Shown here: positions 43,250 to 55,889 of the stretch, piece by piece
Position numbering within the stretch: position 1 is the first letter of the stretch
Layout: each line of letters starts with the position of its first letter
Source of the DNA: Taeniopygia guttata
Lineage: Eukaryota > Chordata > Aves > Passeriformes > Estrildidae
Length of the DNA stretch: 64,000 nt
Direction: 5' to 3'
Assembly (NCBI RefSeq): GCF_048771995.1
Contig: NC_133032.1
Coordinates: 25,755,501-25,819,500 of the forward strand
Made by a program: the position numbers and the translations under genes
The notes under the pieces: model-generated
Seen by the model: the letters and a program-made list of their open reading frames with translations, nothing else
Databases searched by the model: none
Told to the model about the DNA's origin: nothing

Positions 43250-46200
43250 TGTGGGAGCAGAGACTCCATGAGAGGCTGAAGGGCTTTGGACTCAAATGTC
43301 TTTACTGGTTCTGGATTTCCTTAGCCAGGCTGCTGGTTTTGGACTATGGGGCCTGACTTGGTCCTTACCTCCTGGTTTGGCTGATGGAAGTGGGCCCATG
43401 AAGAAACCCTCATTAAATTCCATACCTTCAAGAAGGAATTAGCTTAGCTTCTGACACGATATGTTGATAAGGACTGGAGAAATAGGCAGGGTGGGAAAAT
43501 AAGCAGCATTTCTGGGGATGGGGGCTCTTAATGGAACCCATGCAACCATTAAAGATCTTAAACTCAGCATGGAGGCTACACAACAAGTTGTACCAAGCCT
43601 TGAAGCTGATCTCACTTCTATCCAGAACCTAGAGCAGAGGAAGAGGAGGAGGAGGCAAGAGGGGAGAGTCAAGCCTTATGTCCAAGTGGCAAAGCTCACT
43701 TTAAATTCTAAAGCTGTGCTTCAAGAAATGAAAGCAGAGCCCAGGCAAAACAAACACAGAGCTTACTTGGGAAAAACCTGACTGGAAACCAGCAAAACCA
43801 AAACACTTTAAGAGCTAAAGAAATTTAAAAGTAAACTCTCTATGCTTTTTATTTATAGATTACAAGTTCAAACATTGTAAAACCATTTGTAACCACCTGA
43901 AAGGAACAACGTATGAGATAGAAATGTACCGTGAGGCTGCTAAATAATCTCCTTGTCTCTGTACTGCTGCAGGATGTGATAGGGTGCATCTGCATCCAGC
44001 CTCCTTGGAGCAATGGACTGGGGCACTGTCCAGATGGGGCTTGAAAGAAGGACACAGAAGCTCAAACTGATAAATAAAACAGAAAAAAAACTTCCCACAG
44101 GACACTGAAATTATGGTTCTGCTGTTCATGCTGCCAGTATCAACTCCATTAAAACAACCATCTACTTTTCTCCTTCAGACATTATGGGCCTCTGACTTGT
44201 TTGGTCTGACAAACATGTTATACCTTCTGGCCAGCAATTACTTACATGGCCATTTCTTTCTTCCTCAAGACCTAGAAGTTCTCATGACCCAGTGTTATAA
44301 CAGATTTGCTATTTACTGGCAACAGAGTATTAAAAATCCAAAAAGAAGGAACTGAGTCAGACAGAAGAGCAATTTGAAACTACCTTCAGGCATGGGAGAG
44401 AGTCAATTTTATAAATCAGGAACACAGTCCAATAGAACAGAGAAGAAAAGGCTGATTCTGAGTCTGCCCATGTGCTCTCCAGCCATAAAAAGTCACAGGC
44501 TCCAGCACAGTTCTGCTCTTCCCAAATCATATTCCAACTCCCAGAACACTGTAAGGGAGGCAAAAAAGATCACTACACAAATGGCTGGTCATTAGTTCAA
44601 TCTATCAAACAACCAGAGCCAAGAACTGCAATTACACCACTGAATATAAAAACTGTATGGAAATACCATCCTTTTCACACCCCAGGCTATGAGACAGGCA
44701 ACAGCTGTGACAAGGAAAAACATTCCCTTCCTCATCACTGGAGATTTAAAACACAGAGCTGGACAAGAACCTGCCTTGAAAAGAAAAGCCAGTCCTGCCC
44801 TGAGGCAACAGGGTTGCCTGAATAACTTAGAAAATGTTGTCCAAGCCCTGTTTGCGTGAGCAACACTTCCCCAGTGCAGCAGGGACTGTCCAGCAGCGTG
44901 TCTGCTGCAGATGAGATCATGGTTACTGCAGTAACCACGGTGGGTTTCTTTTTGAAGGGAGAGACGGGAGGTTTTTTCACTCAAACTGTAAGAATGCTCA
45001 ACTCACATGTTTGGAAGGCTGCTGCTGCCAGGCTCTGCAGACTAGCCCTGAACCAGACAGTGACAGCAAAGTTTGGTCCTTGTGTGGGTGCTGGGGGCAT
45101 CCTCAGTACAGAGCTACAGAGCTGAGCACTGCTCTCACAAAAGCTTTGAGGGGAAAAAATATTTTTTAAAAATGCTCACACAAATCTCCTCCCTCCAGAT
45201 TTTAAACCTCCAGGTTTTAAAAATGGCAAATTAAAACCTAAGTGAAACAGGTACAGAGACAGAGAACCAGGACAAATAACCAAGAGCATTAAGGGGTCTC
45301 CTTAGCAGGTGGGGTGCAAGCTTGGTGTGAGACTGGGACCTGCTGTGCACCCTGTAAATCAGAGCCATGGACTGCCCTCTGCAGTGTACTTAGACAGAGT
45401 ATGTTCCTAAGTCACTGGGACTGCTTTACAGTTCAATCTGCATGAGTAACTAACCCTCCCACTTAGCACTACTCTTTGAAGTAAGTGTGAGAGCTTGATC
45501 TGACACATTTATCGTTATTTGCTTTAAACATTGCTCCATTGCTTTACATTTGCTTTCTGTAACAGAAATAAATTGTGTGCCTTTGGTAACCTACAAGCCC
45601 TCTATTGGTACTCATATTGCTGACAGGGATACTCTCAAATGGTCCTAATCCTCCAGTCCTTATGTGGGGAGTCATTACTTGGGAAAAAACCATTTTGAAT
45701 CATCAGACTTGGCCTGAAATTGAACTTTTGGAGAATTTATTCACCCCAGATGGGCATTAAATGCTCACCAGTAAGAGCAAAGGCTTTCTAAACTGGCCCT
45801 TACTATGCAAGTGGGACTAGCACTTCCCATCCCAGCGCTGATCAACTGCAGAGATCATCCCAAGGACATTTCTACTGCCAAGTAAGTCTGAAATTTTTAT
45901 TAATTTATTGATGCCAATGCTGGTTTTATGCCATGTATCCCATTTTCATTGCCATATGTAAAACTTGGGGATTTTCTCCTCACCCCGTCTGTGAAAATCT
46001 TCCACAGGAATGTGCTTCTTAGTCCTGGGCACATCTAACACAATCAAAGTCCCCATTTCCCCAGCACATAGTTTCCCATCCTATTATATTTATGCCTTTC
46101 CTTGACTTTCTCTACCAGAACATTTGTTGTGAGAATAACAGCCCTTGGGGGCAGATAGTTCTTGTATTTTCTTCATGCCTAAAATAACTGTACCTACTTA

Positions 46201-48840
46201 TTAAAAACCTCACTGACAGTATGATACAATAACCTTTGTGATTTATTTATCTTTCTGTGAGCTTTAGAGAGAGCTACAGCCTCTTTTCCAACTTTGTGCT
46301 GTACAGTCCATCATCAAATGCGGTGCTGCACTCTGATGTTTGCAACATCCTACAACAAGAAATTGGTCTTTGAATTACATTTATTCTACCCTTATCTAGT
46401 TGATTTACCGGTTCCTCAAATATTTGCTTCCTTATACTATCTTAATTGAAGATTCCTTCTGCCTGTATTTCCTTTCACTGCTATTCTACAGAGAGCAGCA
46501 CTCTCCAAACAGCACGTTTATGCTGTCTTCCCCACCTTCTGTGTATACCACCATTTCTACTTTTTTCCATCCCTTTAGCCTTTAAAAAAACTCCAAGCAA
46601 AAGATTTCAAGGGTACCAAAACCAGCTGGATTCTATGTTGAGTTTTTCCTTTTCCCCAAGGAAGGCTTGCCTTCTGAAGGCACAAGCAAAACATTTATAG
46701 GCAGCAAGGAACCTCCTTAAGATCCCTTGTCCTTGTCTTGTTCTTGCCCAGTATTTTTCTGATAACTTGGCATGCAAGGCAGAAGGTGCTGCTGATCCCA
46801 GACCTCTGCCCTGCAGTGTCTCAGCTCTCAGAGAGCCCCAGCAGACTGGGGCAGCAGAGACAAGGTTTTTCCAGACAAACAATGAAGCTTTGCAAGCTTA
46901 GCCCCACTATCAGTTGGATCTGTACCTGCGAATGAAAAGCAGATGAAAAGATGTACAGGTTTAATCTGTTGCACGGTGTTTGTTTTTTCAGCCAGGTAAC
47001 TGGAGTATGGGATCTCACATCACAGAGCAGGCTAACAACTCAAGAGTGTAAGTAAGCAGTAGCAAAAAGCAAAACAGAAAAGGAACAGGTTCTTCCAGAA
47101 AAATACCAAACAGAAAAGGCAATTCTTAAATATATTAGAGGCAGACACACATGAGGCTGGTGCAACTCAAGGGCAATAACTAAGAACTTCACTTTATGAT
47201 CTCTCCTGCACCATACCAACCTCTTACATAAAGTAGAATTTATTGGCAAGGATTTTCACAAATTAATTCTAAGCATTCCTTTGATTGGTTTAGCCCTTCT
47301 AGGTTTTTGAATCTTTCACTGTCTCCTGTTTATCTGCAAAAGAGAGAAGGGACATGGAGCACCTGATTATCTCCTTACAATATCACAGTGCATGGCATGG
47401 CACATGATAGCTCTCCTTATTCTTTTCTAGCACCTGTTAAAGTTTTCCAGGGCTACTAACACATTTGCAGACAAATTTTGAAACCTCCCTCAAAAAAAAG
47501 CCAAAATCATCCGGAACTACATCTTGTTGGATTTTAATTATATCCAAAGAAGGCAATTAATAATGACCACAAATAGAAAAGCTTTACCTGAAGTTGCTAA
47601 TAATACTCTATCATTTTATCCTTAAATTATTTTTTGTGGATTAGAGATCCTAATAATTATGAATCCCCCCAGCTTCATTTTATCTAGTACAGTAACAAAA
47701 AATCATCATTCTCTAAACTCTCTATAGCAAATCCTCTTTTTAAAGCCCTTGTTCAACGTTCTCCCTCATTTTAATTTCCTTTGCTGCTGCTTATTATGCT
47801 AAAGCCTGGCATCTGAAAACGGAACTGTAGCATTAACCATTTTTTCAGCACAGACCGTACCTATTCTTTCTGGCTATTGATGCTGTAAGTATATTTTTAA
47901 ACACCAGGCTGCCTGCAGTGAAATGCCTTGCATTCCCATTGTGTTACTGTAAATACCATTATTATGAAGAAATGATTGACTTTGTTTAACACACTGTTCA
48001 AATAGTCTGCAGAGATGTCTGTGGTGCCAGTGTCATTCTCTTGCTTTAATTATATTTTTAATCATCTGTGATCTTCCATTTGTTTGTGCAGTAAGATAAT
48101 TATTTTTTTCTATCACAAAGCACCAAAACTATGTCTTAGTATTATTATTTTTTATTATTGATTTGCACTACACTCCTGCTCACTCACTCCATTAGATCCT
48201 CTGTTTCCAACACTGCTCCTAAAAACCCACCATCTAATGGTACATCCTGAAATGGCCTGCTGCATCCTAAACCCCATCTAATTTCTTCTGCCTCCTGCCC
48301 TGTGCTCATTAGCATGGTATTTGCTGACTCATTTAGGGGCTTGCTATGCCCACCTGCAAGGCAGCAGAACAGTTCAGTACAACCCACAGCTCTGGGACCT
48401 CTCAAAGGCCTTTCCATGCCCTGTGGCCAGTAGCCACATCTGCTGTCCTTCCCAGCTCCTGGCAGACTACACCCTCTGCTTTCAGATCTACAAATTCCCA
48501 CAAGAAGGGAGATGTAAGAGCGAGGAGCCCGATCTCCTGTGACGCATCTGCCTTCAACACTACTTCCACATTATCTTTGGCAGGCAGATCCAGGGGAACT
48601 TGCTCTGCTCTGCCACCTGGACTGCACGATGTGACAGCAGTCCTGAGACAGCAGACTGGGGCAGTGCACTCTTTCATCACGCAGCAAGCTCACCTCAGGC
48701 TGCAGCAGAGTCCACAGAGCTCTGTGTTGTGAAGGACCAGCATGAGGTCACTTCAAGCCCACTGGAAGCTCAGACTCTCATCCTGACCACAGGCACAGCA
48801 GGACATGAGTCACCCAGGTGACTGTCACTGCCTTGCAGCA
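43250..48840. other. intergenic, no gene recognised
   Basis: No exon recognised. An 87-codon plus-strand frame at 43,518-43,781 is Lys/Arg-rich, but it has no recognisable domain and no good upstream acceptor. The part at about 47,500-48,170 is AT-rich, non-repetitive and rich in TAATTA cores. Confidence 0.5.
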
Positions 48841-48846
48841 GGTGGG

Positions 48847-49010
48847 TCTCGCAGCAAATGTCACAGTCGAGGTGGCCACGATGCACAGAGTAGCACAATA
48901 CAATTTCAGAGAGCTTCCACCCGTACAGAGTAACACCACAGCACATCAGAAGGCTTCAAGCATCCACCCATACAGAGTAACATCATGTCACTTCAGAAGG
49001 CTGCAAGCAT
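48847..49010 (-). mobile_element. LTR-like repeat fragment, copy C
   Basis: TCTCGCAGCAAATGTCACAG followed by GAGGTGGCCACGATGCACAG aligns with the start of the copies at 49,415 and 58,850. Within it, a segment of about 40-45 bp (CAGAAGGCTTCAAGCATC, CCATACAGAGTAACA) occurs twice. Similarity ends near 49,010, before the TATA region. Confidence 0.6.
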
Positions 49011-49019
49011 CTCCCCGCC

Positions 49020-49410
49020 TCAGTTCCCTATTAACTTCAATTTCTTACTCTGATTCTTCTCCACTCCCCATAGTCTTTCCCTAACTTCTTTCTAAACACT
49101 AAAAGCAGTATTTGCATCAGTCTTAAAATCTCACAGCATTGTCCATAGTAAAACACTACAAAAGCATAGTCAGTAGCCTTAATGCCTTCTCTACTTAACT
49201 AAGATTTCTATGTGGATAAATACACTCTGTTCTTTACTTAATAAGTTATTTCCCATTATGTTCCCAGCAGCTCACCTGTACCCCAGGTGTCAAAGTCATT
49301 CTGGTCTGCACCAGGCAGCATCTCCTGCTGCTCTCAATGCTATGCTGGGCTCCATCTCCAGGTACAGCTACCTCACCCTACAGCCCAATCCCAAATCACA
49401 TCAGGGTCAC
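49020..49410. other. unassigned spacer between two LTR-like fragments
   Basis: Non-coding sequence between copies C and B. It may be unrelated flank or a decayed part of the same retroelement. No retroviral coding motif is visible. Confidence 0.35.
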
Positions 49411-49414
49411 CATG

Positions 49415-49735
49415 TGTCACAGCATATGTCACAGCTGAGGTAGCCACAATACACAGAGCATCATCAAACAATTTCAGAAGGCTTTAAGTATCTACCCTTC
49501 TTGTTCTTCAGCCCAACCTTTTATACCCCTCATGTTGATGCAGTGCCCCTGTGTGCCCACTGTGCCCTTTGGTGGTTGCTCAGTGCCCCTGGGCACTCCA
49601 TGGCTCATTGCTGTCAGTGCTGCTCACCTGCTTCTCACAGCTGTGCCCACTGGGGATGAGGCTGGGCTGCAGCCCCACTCCCAGTTACCACAAACTGCAC
49701 CTACAAGTGTGGGGGGGGGTCTACCTTTTTAACCA
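49415..49735 (-). mobile_element. LTR-like repeat, copy B (about one 39-bp unit)
   Basis: Begins TGTCACAGCATATGTCACAG and is strongly similar to the copy at 58,850, including a near-identical part at about 49,545-49,676 (59,020-59,152 in copy A). On the minus strand it has a TATAAAA box at about 49,525-49,519. The polyadenylation signal seen in copy A is absent. Where copy A has nine 39-bp units, this copy has about one diverged unit (CAGCCCCACTCCCAGTTACC). No gag, pol or env coding sequence adjoins it. Confidence 0.65.
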
Positions 49736-49739
49736 AGCT

Positions 49740-51400
49740 TATCCTAATGTAAGGTGTAGCTTTATTTCTACTTGATTACCCAGGCATGCAAAGGGAAGCA
49801 CTGAAGCCCCATTAGCAGCCACCCTCTGAGAAGCAAAAGACCCTGTAGCAGCATACTGTCTGTAATTATAAGCCGCTGAACTACGGAATGTCAAAAATAG
49901 CAGAAAACATGGGGTTTGTAGGATTTGCTGTATTAGTTCCTCAGAAGGAGATTCACTGATAGGTTTTGACAAAAGCTGTCTTCCCTGAATATAAATGTCA
50001 GGCTGCAATCAGCACAGACGTACGGGGACAGGCAGGCGGCCGCAGAGGTTCTCTGCAGAGGCACAGCAAAGGGACCTGCAGCACCTCTGGGCTGCGGTTG
50101 GGGTTTCTCAGCATTCCCAATCTGCACGTGCCACGCACAAACAGGTGTGTGCTCATCCGAGACTTTGAGAGCATCTTCAGGCAGGTTAAAAACCAGCCTG
50201 ATAAGAACATGCCTCAAGTCTGAATGCAGAAAATCTGGAAAATACCTTAAAACTCATGCTGGGCTGACTGAGCCTACTTCTCCCCGCAGCCTTAACTCAA
50301 GGAGGGACATGAAGGACTCCCTGGCTCTTTCCCAAACTTCTGCTGCAGCAGACTTCTGGCAGGCTGCACCTGGGCAATGGAAACACGACTGATTGTAGGG
50401 AGCAATACCAGGGCTACAGAACCTGATCCCCCAGGCTGCTCAGCCACCTGCAAGAAGTACCATCTCACCTGCCTGTGTTCATCTGGGAAGTCAGAAAAAT
50501 AAAACTCTCCACCTAATTATCCTCATCAGTCTTTGGATGCCTGTGCACTCTAGAGAGCCTGTAGGTCATCTCCAGGAGCCTGAAAAGAAATATTACTTAG
50601 AAACAGTTAAAGAGAAGCTTCAGCTGTGATGCTGGATTCCTTCTTTTAAAAAATCCTCAAGCACGGCAGGTATTTGGCTATTGATTGTTAGTTCATGTCC
50701 ACACCTGGAAATACAGCAAACTTCTGTTTTCTGCTCCTGTAATTTCAATGAACAGGTATTAGACGTGCTGTGATGTCACTTGATATTCTACTTTTATCTG
50801 TTTTTATCTGTGGGTTTCTTAGTTCAGTGTGAAGGGTTTCTCATCCTCCAGCGGGCTGCTGGCAGCTGCCTGCCCCCTCCTGGCAGCCTGGGCCTGCAGA
50901 GCAGAGACTTACCTTTCGGGAACTGGTTTCATGCAGAGCCAGGCACCCAAAGCAGGTCTACACAAAGGTTCTCACAGACTGCAGTGCATGCTGGAGTTTT
51001 CCACTGATGGATTAATCTTGCAATGTGAACTGTACCAGAATGCTATGCTTTCAAATGTACCTGAAATAACATAAATATTACAGCAACTGTAAAGCACAGA
51101 AAGGTAGAATCTGGTCAGTAGCTCTTGTATTTTACATCCAACAGCAGATACCCTATCCATTTCCAGAACAGCTGTACCAGTGATGTAACTACACCAAGTC
51201 CACCCACCAGAGGTAAATATGCTCCCCAGGCAGCTGCAAAGAAAGCATTAAGCTAGAGCTAAACACACTGAGCATGTCTTCACCTGTCTGACGTGGGGAG
51301 CAGGCACCAGAGCAACCTGAAAAAAAGCAGAAGCTGCAGATGGAATAAAGATCTCACTGCCATCAAAACCTGGGGCAAAGTCATGGGGTGGGGGCAGGTC
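49740..51400. other. intergenic, no gene recognised
   Basis: No exon or recognisable repeat. Short overlapping frames at 49,930-50,220 on both strands have no recognisable domain. Confidence 0.5.
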
Positions 51401-51405
51401 TCAGT

Positions 51406-51625
51406 CTGCCCTCTTTTAGTCTAGAGCCATAACCCCTTATCTGGTCACAACAGGCCCTGCTAAAATTTCTCTTCTCACTCTTCTTACAGGCCCCCTTTAC
51501 ATACTGGAAGGCTGCAACAAGGTCTCCCCAGAGTATTCTCCATGCTGAGAAATCCCAGCTCTTTTACCCTGTCCTCATTGGAGAGGTGCTGCATACTTAA
51601 AATTTCCTAAGTGGCTCTCTCTAAC
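51406..51625 (-). mobile_element. CR1 LINE fragment (antisense)
   Basis: The plus strand reads CTGCCCTCTTTTAGT, then GCCATAACCCCTTATC, CAGGCCCTGCTAAAA, TACTGGAAGGCTGCAACAAG and GTCTCCCCAGAG...TCCTCATTGGAGAGGTGCT. This is the reverse complement of the CR1 region upstream of its 3' end. It is decayed and non-coding. Confidence 0.8.
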
Positions 51626-52055
51626 TTTCAAGCTTTCTCAGAGAGGAAATACTCTGGCATTCCTTCCAAGTGATAGCAAAGCTGAATCAGATGTGACTTA
51701 GAGAGATGACTATTCGCTTCCTAACAGTCCTGCTATTCCTTTTAAAGGCCACCCAGAACAATCATCTCCTTTCCTTTGCCTATGTGGAAGACTAATTAGC
51801 ACTGAAATCACCAACACCTATGCTGAGAGCAATGCTGTGGTTATGAGAGCCACGCACTCCTCAGCCTATCCAAAGAGATGAAATCATTCTCACTACATGC
51901 CCAAATTCACATATCATCCTCCATCAGCTGGACTTCACATGGCTATTGCCAGGGAACAGCCTGTGCATCCTGACTGGCACCAGGGCCAGAGCAGAAAGAA
52001 GCTGATACAGAGCAACCCTTGTCTATCTTTTGCATTCCGCTCTCTTTGTTTTGAT

Positions 52056-52298
52056 AGAGCCATAGCAAGGTTTGGGTTGAAAGGGCCTTCAACATCACCT
52101 AGTTCCAATCTCCCTGTTATGAGCAGGACACCTTCTACTAGACCAGGTTACTCCAAGCCCCATCCAACCTATCCCTGAACACTTCCAGGGATGGGGCATC
52201 CACAGCTTCTCTGGGCAACCTGTGCCAGAGCCCCACCGCCCTCACAGAGAAGAATTTCTTTCTGATATCTAAGCTAAACCTACTCCCTTTTCTGCAGA
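52056..52298 (-). mobile_element. CR1 LINE 3' region (antisense), with the C-terminus of ORF2
   Basis: Classic CR1 text in reverse: GGTTTGGGTTGAAAGGGCC near the 3' end, then CACTTCCAGGGATGGGGCAT and GGGCAACCTGTGCCAGAGCC. The minus frame still reads DIRKKFFSVRAVGLWHRLPR and DAPSLEVFRDRLDGAWSNLV, the usual end of CR1 ORF2. It is better preserved than the fragment at 51.4 kb. The sequence beyond 52,300 does not look like CR1. Confidence 0.9.
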
Positions 52299-52309
52299 GC
52301 TTGTGCTTT

Positions 52310-55300
52310 TGCATTAAATACTGTCTTCCTTTTAACATTGATCGGCTGGATTTAGCTCTGTATAAAATGATTATTGCCTTAAAAATAATTGTACGAAAAC
52401 AGCAGCAGCCAGCGCTTAGGAGTGATACATCATCATCCTTTTTTTTTTTTTTCTCTCCTGCAAGACATGAATTAAAAACCAATTCAGGCACAGGTAAAAG
52501 GCTAACACCAATTCCCCAGCAGGGAGAGGAGGGAATGCTCACCTGGAACTAGGGGAGGACAGGGGCACTTGTGAGGCTGGAGCAGAGCATCACTTACATA
52601 CCCTCACCGTGCCTTCTGCGTTGTGCCCACTCCTGTTCTGGGGGCTGACACCTGAGGAGACAGTGATGATCAGCTCCTGTTTCGGCTGCCAAGCCACTTA
52701 GGATCTCATTTACCAGCTCCCCACAGGGCTCCAACACAGGCTGAGGGGCAGGCAGGAACGTCTGGAGCCAGCACTGCCATTCCTGCAGCCCCGCTCTGCT
52801 CTGAGCCTCCACACTCCTCAGGGAGCACACTCAGCCTCAAGTCCCTGAGCTCTTTCTTTCATGTAAGACTGTCCACAGCCCCAGGAAACAAGAAACCTAC
52901 ATGAAATATTATGCTTCAGAACCTGAATAGGGTTCAGCTGGCTGAGGACAAGCTTCAGTGCCTGCTCCAAAGTCTGTGAAGCTGATGGCAATGCAGAGAC
53001 TCTCCCTGACTTCGGGGAGATGAAGTCCCAAGGGAGGAGCAGGTTGATCACTGACCTGCTTGCTGTGCAGCACAGGCTGGGAAAGGGAGCTGTAGCACAA
53101 ATCTCTTTGGTGCATGGAGTTACAAGTGTGTCCCCTGATGCTGCAGATGCTACAGGAAAGGTGAGCATGAGGTCTGGGTCTCCCAGGGTTTTTTTGTTGT
53201 TTGGATTTTGCTGGAAGCTGTGGTTACGCAGAGGCTTCTTTGCTGATCTGCTTTTGCCCAAGTGTTTGCGCTTCAGAGTCACTTAATTCAGTTAACAAAC
53301 AAATTCCAAACTCACACAAATTCTTGGCATTTCAGAGCATTCCCATGCTCATCTGTATCCTTGCTAATATTTGCCCAATTCCTTCCCTCTGTCCCCAGCC
53401 ACTTCACTGCTATCAAAGCTTTCTTGTCACATTGTTTCCTTAGGCTTTAGGCTCACAAACAAGCAGCATCCTTTCTTGTTGCCCCCACAGAATACCAAGA
53501 TATAAAGGACAAACTGCAGTGCCAGTACAAAATATCAAATTAGCAACAACAAACAGGAGAAAAACCCTTAATATAGAAGTTTTCATGGGAAAGCCCAGGG
53601 ACAAAACACCACCGTGTGTTTCTCACCACCCACAGCTCCCCAGGTTTGTTAGCAGTCCCTGTTTTTCCAGCCCCTGAGCACTCTGACTCTCAGCTGTACA
53701 TCGGGGGCAGAGGACAGCAAAGCAGTCACACAGCATCGAGACACGGGCTGTGCAGGGTAAGGACTTCCATCATCCAAATTTTAATAATTATGTCAGTGGA
53801 GGCTCTCCTCCACTGCTGGGGTGGGCTAAGGAGGTACACAAAATGGGAAAAAAAAACCAACAAAAAACCTGTTCACAGACTATTATTCATGCTAGCCTAA
53901 CATCTGTTACTTTTTAAGTAGGTGCTTAAAGAAGGTTGTCAGGCCACACAGTTACTCTTTATTAAAATCCTGTAGGTCAATAGGGGAATAACTACTCTTT
54001 ATTGAATAGATAAATTATACATACTAACTAAAAATCATCATAACTGAAAAGTGAGGGGCTCTTTTCTCCAGCTCTCACAATATCATTGAGCATACTGTGT
54101 AATACAGAGTGCATGTGGTTTCCATTACGGAAAAAATGGTTTGTTGACTGTGACAGGCTGCAATTAGACTCTAATACAAAGCAGGGCCAGTGTAACACTT
54201 GGTGTTCATGCACTGTGCATCACAATGGGATCTCAGTCTTGTTGCCTGTTCCTTCTGCCTGCCATAATGACCATCATTAACAACAAGAGTGGGTAAAAGC
54301 CTTTTCTTTGCATGTAGTCAGCCTACGTATTCCATAAAAAGGAAGTGATGTTACACTGACCTTACCAAACACAGAGCTAAGAAATTAGCTTCTCTCTTAC
54401 ATTGTATTTGATCATGACCTGGACCATGCAGAAATTCAAAACAGGGAGAAATTACAAGGTCCTACTGGAGAAAACCTAACTTTGCTGTGTATTTCCTGGA
54501 CTGGAGGAAGCTATTTGCATACTCAGGTGCAAGAGGCTGCAGCAGCCAACACAGAAGATGTTAAAAGAAACCTGCATGTGGAAGGAAGCACAAGCACACT
54601 GGGTGTTACCTGAGCAGGGCTATTCTGATCTCTTCTGAAGAACTGGTGAGGAAGCTGGCAAGGTAGGGGCTCTAAGGGGCTGTCACAGTGGCCGTGCTAG
54701 GAAATAGACCCTGGTGACAGAGCCGTGTGGCAGCAGGGTGAAAGCTCTGGAAGGTCGTTTCCAGTCCCACGTTTTCCTCTGCAAGCAGCTCCCATTCAGA
54801 TGCCGTGATAAAGCAGGTTTCTCATTTGCATTTTCCAAAACAGGCTGATGGTTTGTTTGCTTTTATAAAATTCTTTCCTATGACCTTGGCTGGAGAGAGC
54901 CCTCACACTACTGCTCTTTGACGTGAGCACTCATCAGAGGACCTTTTGGCAGCTCTCAGCCCATGCACATCAGGGGCAGAGCCCCAATGCTCCCGGGTTT
55001 CAGGTCCAGGAACCCAGCCTTTCAAGCAAGCCAGTTTGATATTAAAAACCCCACAGTACAGGTAGGAAATAGAACATGGCATGTCTCTAATTACTGTTCC
55101 TCTGCTGCCCCAACAATATAGAGCAATGCTGAACAATCCGTGGGCTGTCACCCTCATGCCCTGGCTGTGTGTTCTGAAGGGTTGATTTCACACTCAGGGG
55201 GGCACATGGCACAGCAGGAAACAAAGACCCCTATTTTTTTTCCAAGGCAGTGACTGACTGCTCGTGAAAGCCCGTGCAGCAGCTTGTTACAGCCTCTGTC

Positions 55301-55560
55301 AGTGACAATGCTGCCAGACATCCAAAAGAGACAAGCAAACATCCAAAAGATCTGCAGAAAATAAAGCCAATCACCAGGGCTAGGATTTTCCAAGGGATAT
55401 TAAGTGGGACAGCCTTACTGAAGAGCAGACCTAAATCACTGTGAATATTGCTGTCTTGCTGATACCATATTAACTTAAACGTGACTTAGAATAGACTTGA
55501 CAACCCCATATGTGATCCAGAATAGCTTCATACAATGCCAGACGCTTTTATTCACTCGCA
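52310..55560. other. intergenic, no gene recognised
   Basis: No exon recognised. A poly-T run lies at about 52,439-52,452 and an A-rich tract at about 53,847-53,865. A 154-codon minus frame (52,818-53,282) has no recognisable domain. Confidence 0.5.
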
Positions 55561-55579
55561 TTAAGATTTCCTGCCTGGC

Positions 55580-55720
55580 ACAGCCTGGCCGCGGGCGAGG
55601 CGCGGTGTTAATGGGAGCGGGGCTGAGCGCAGGGCGGCGGCTCCCGGGCACCCACGTCGGGAGAGAAGGAGCAGAGCTCGTCACGGCCACACAGCCTTGG
55701 AGGAGGACGTACGAGATGTA
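55580..55720. promoter_or_regulatory. small CpG-rich cluster
   Basis: About 140 bp with CCGCGGGCGAGGCGCGG, GGCGGCGGCTCCCGGG and CACGTCGGG in AT-rich surroundings. It is too short for a firm CpG-island call. A regulatory element or a minor promoter is possible; no exon is recognised beside it. Confidence 0.3.
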
Positions 55721-55889
55721 TTTTCTATTGAAAAACCCACCCTCTTTGTTCGAGGAAATCTTAAGTGGTTTCATTTCCCTGCTGTAAGCGCTTCCTCCTC
55801 CTTCTAGCACGAGGGAGATGCGGGGAATTTCGGCAGAGCAGTAACCCCGGAGAGAGGCCACCTCTGAAACACCTACGTACATCAGTCAC

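Noticed and set aside
43518-43781. 87-codon Lys/Arg-rich plus frame that reads like a coiled-coil exon
   Set aside because: In-frame stop just upstream, poor acceptor sequence, no recognisable family and no partner exons.
52138-52542. 134-codon minus frame as a gene
   Set aside because: Its C-terminal half is the end of CR1 ORF2, and the rest crosses a poly-T run.
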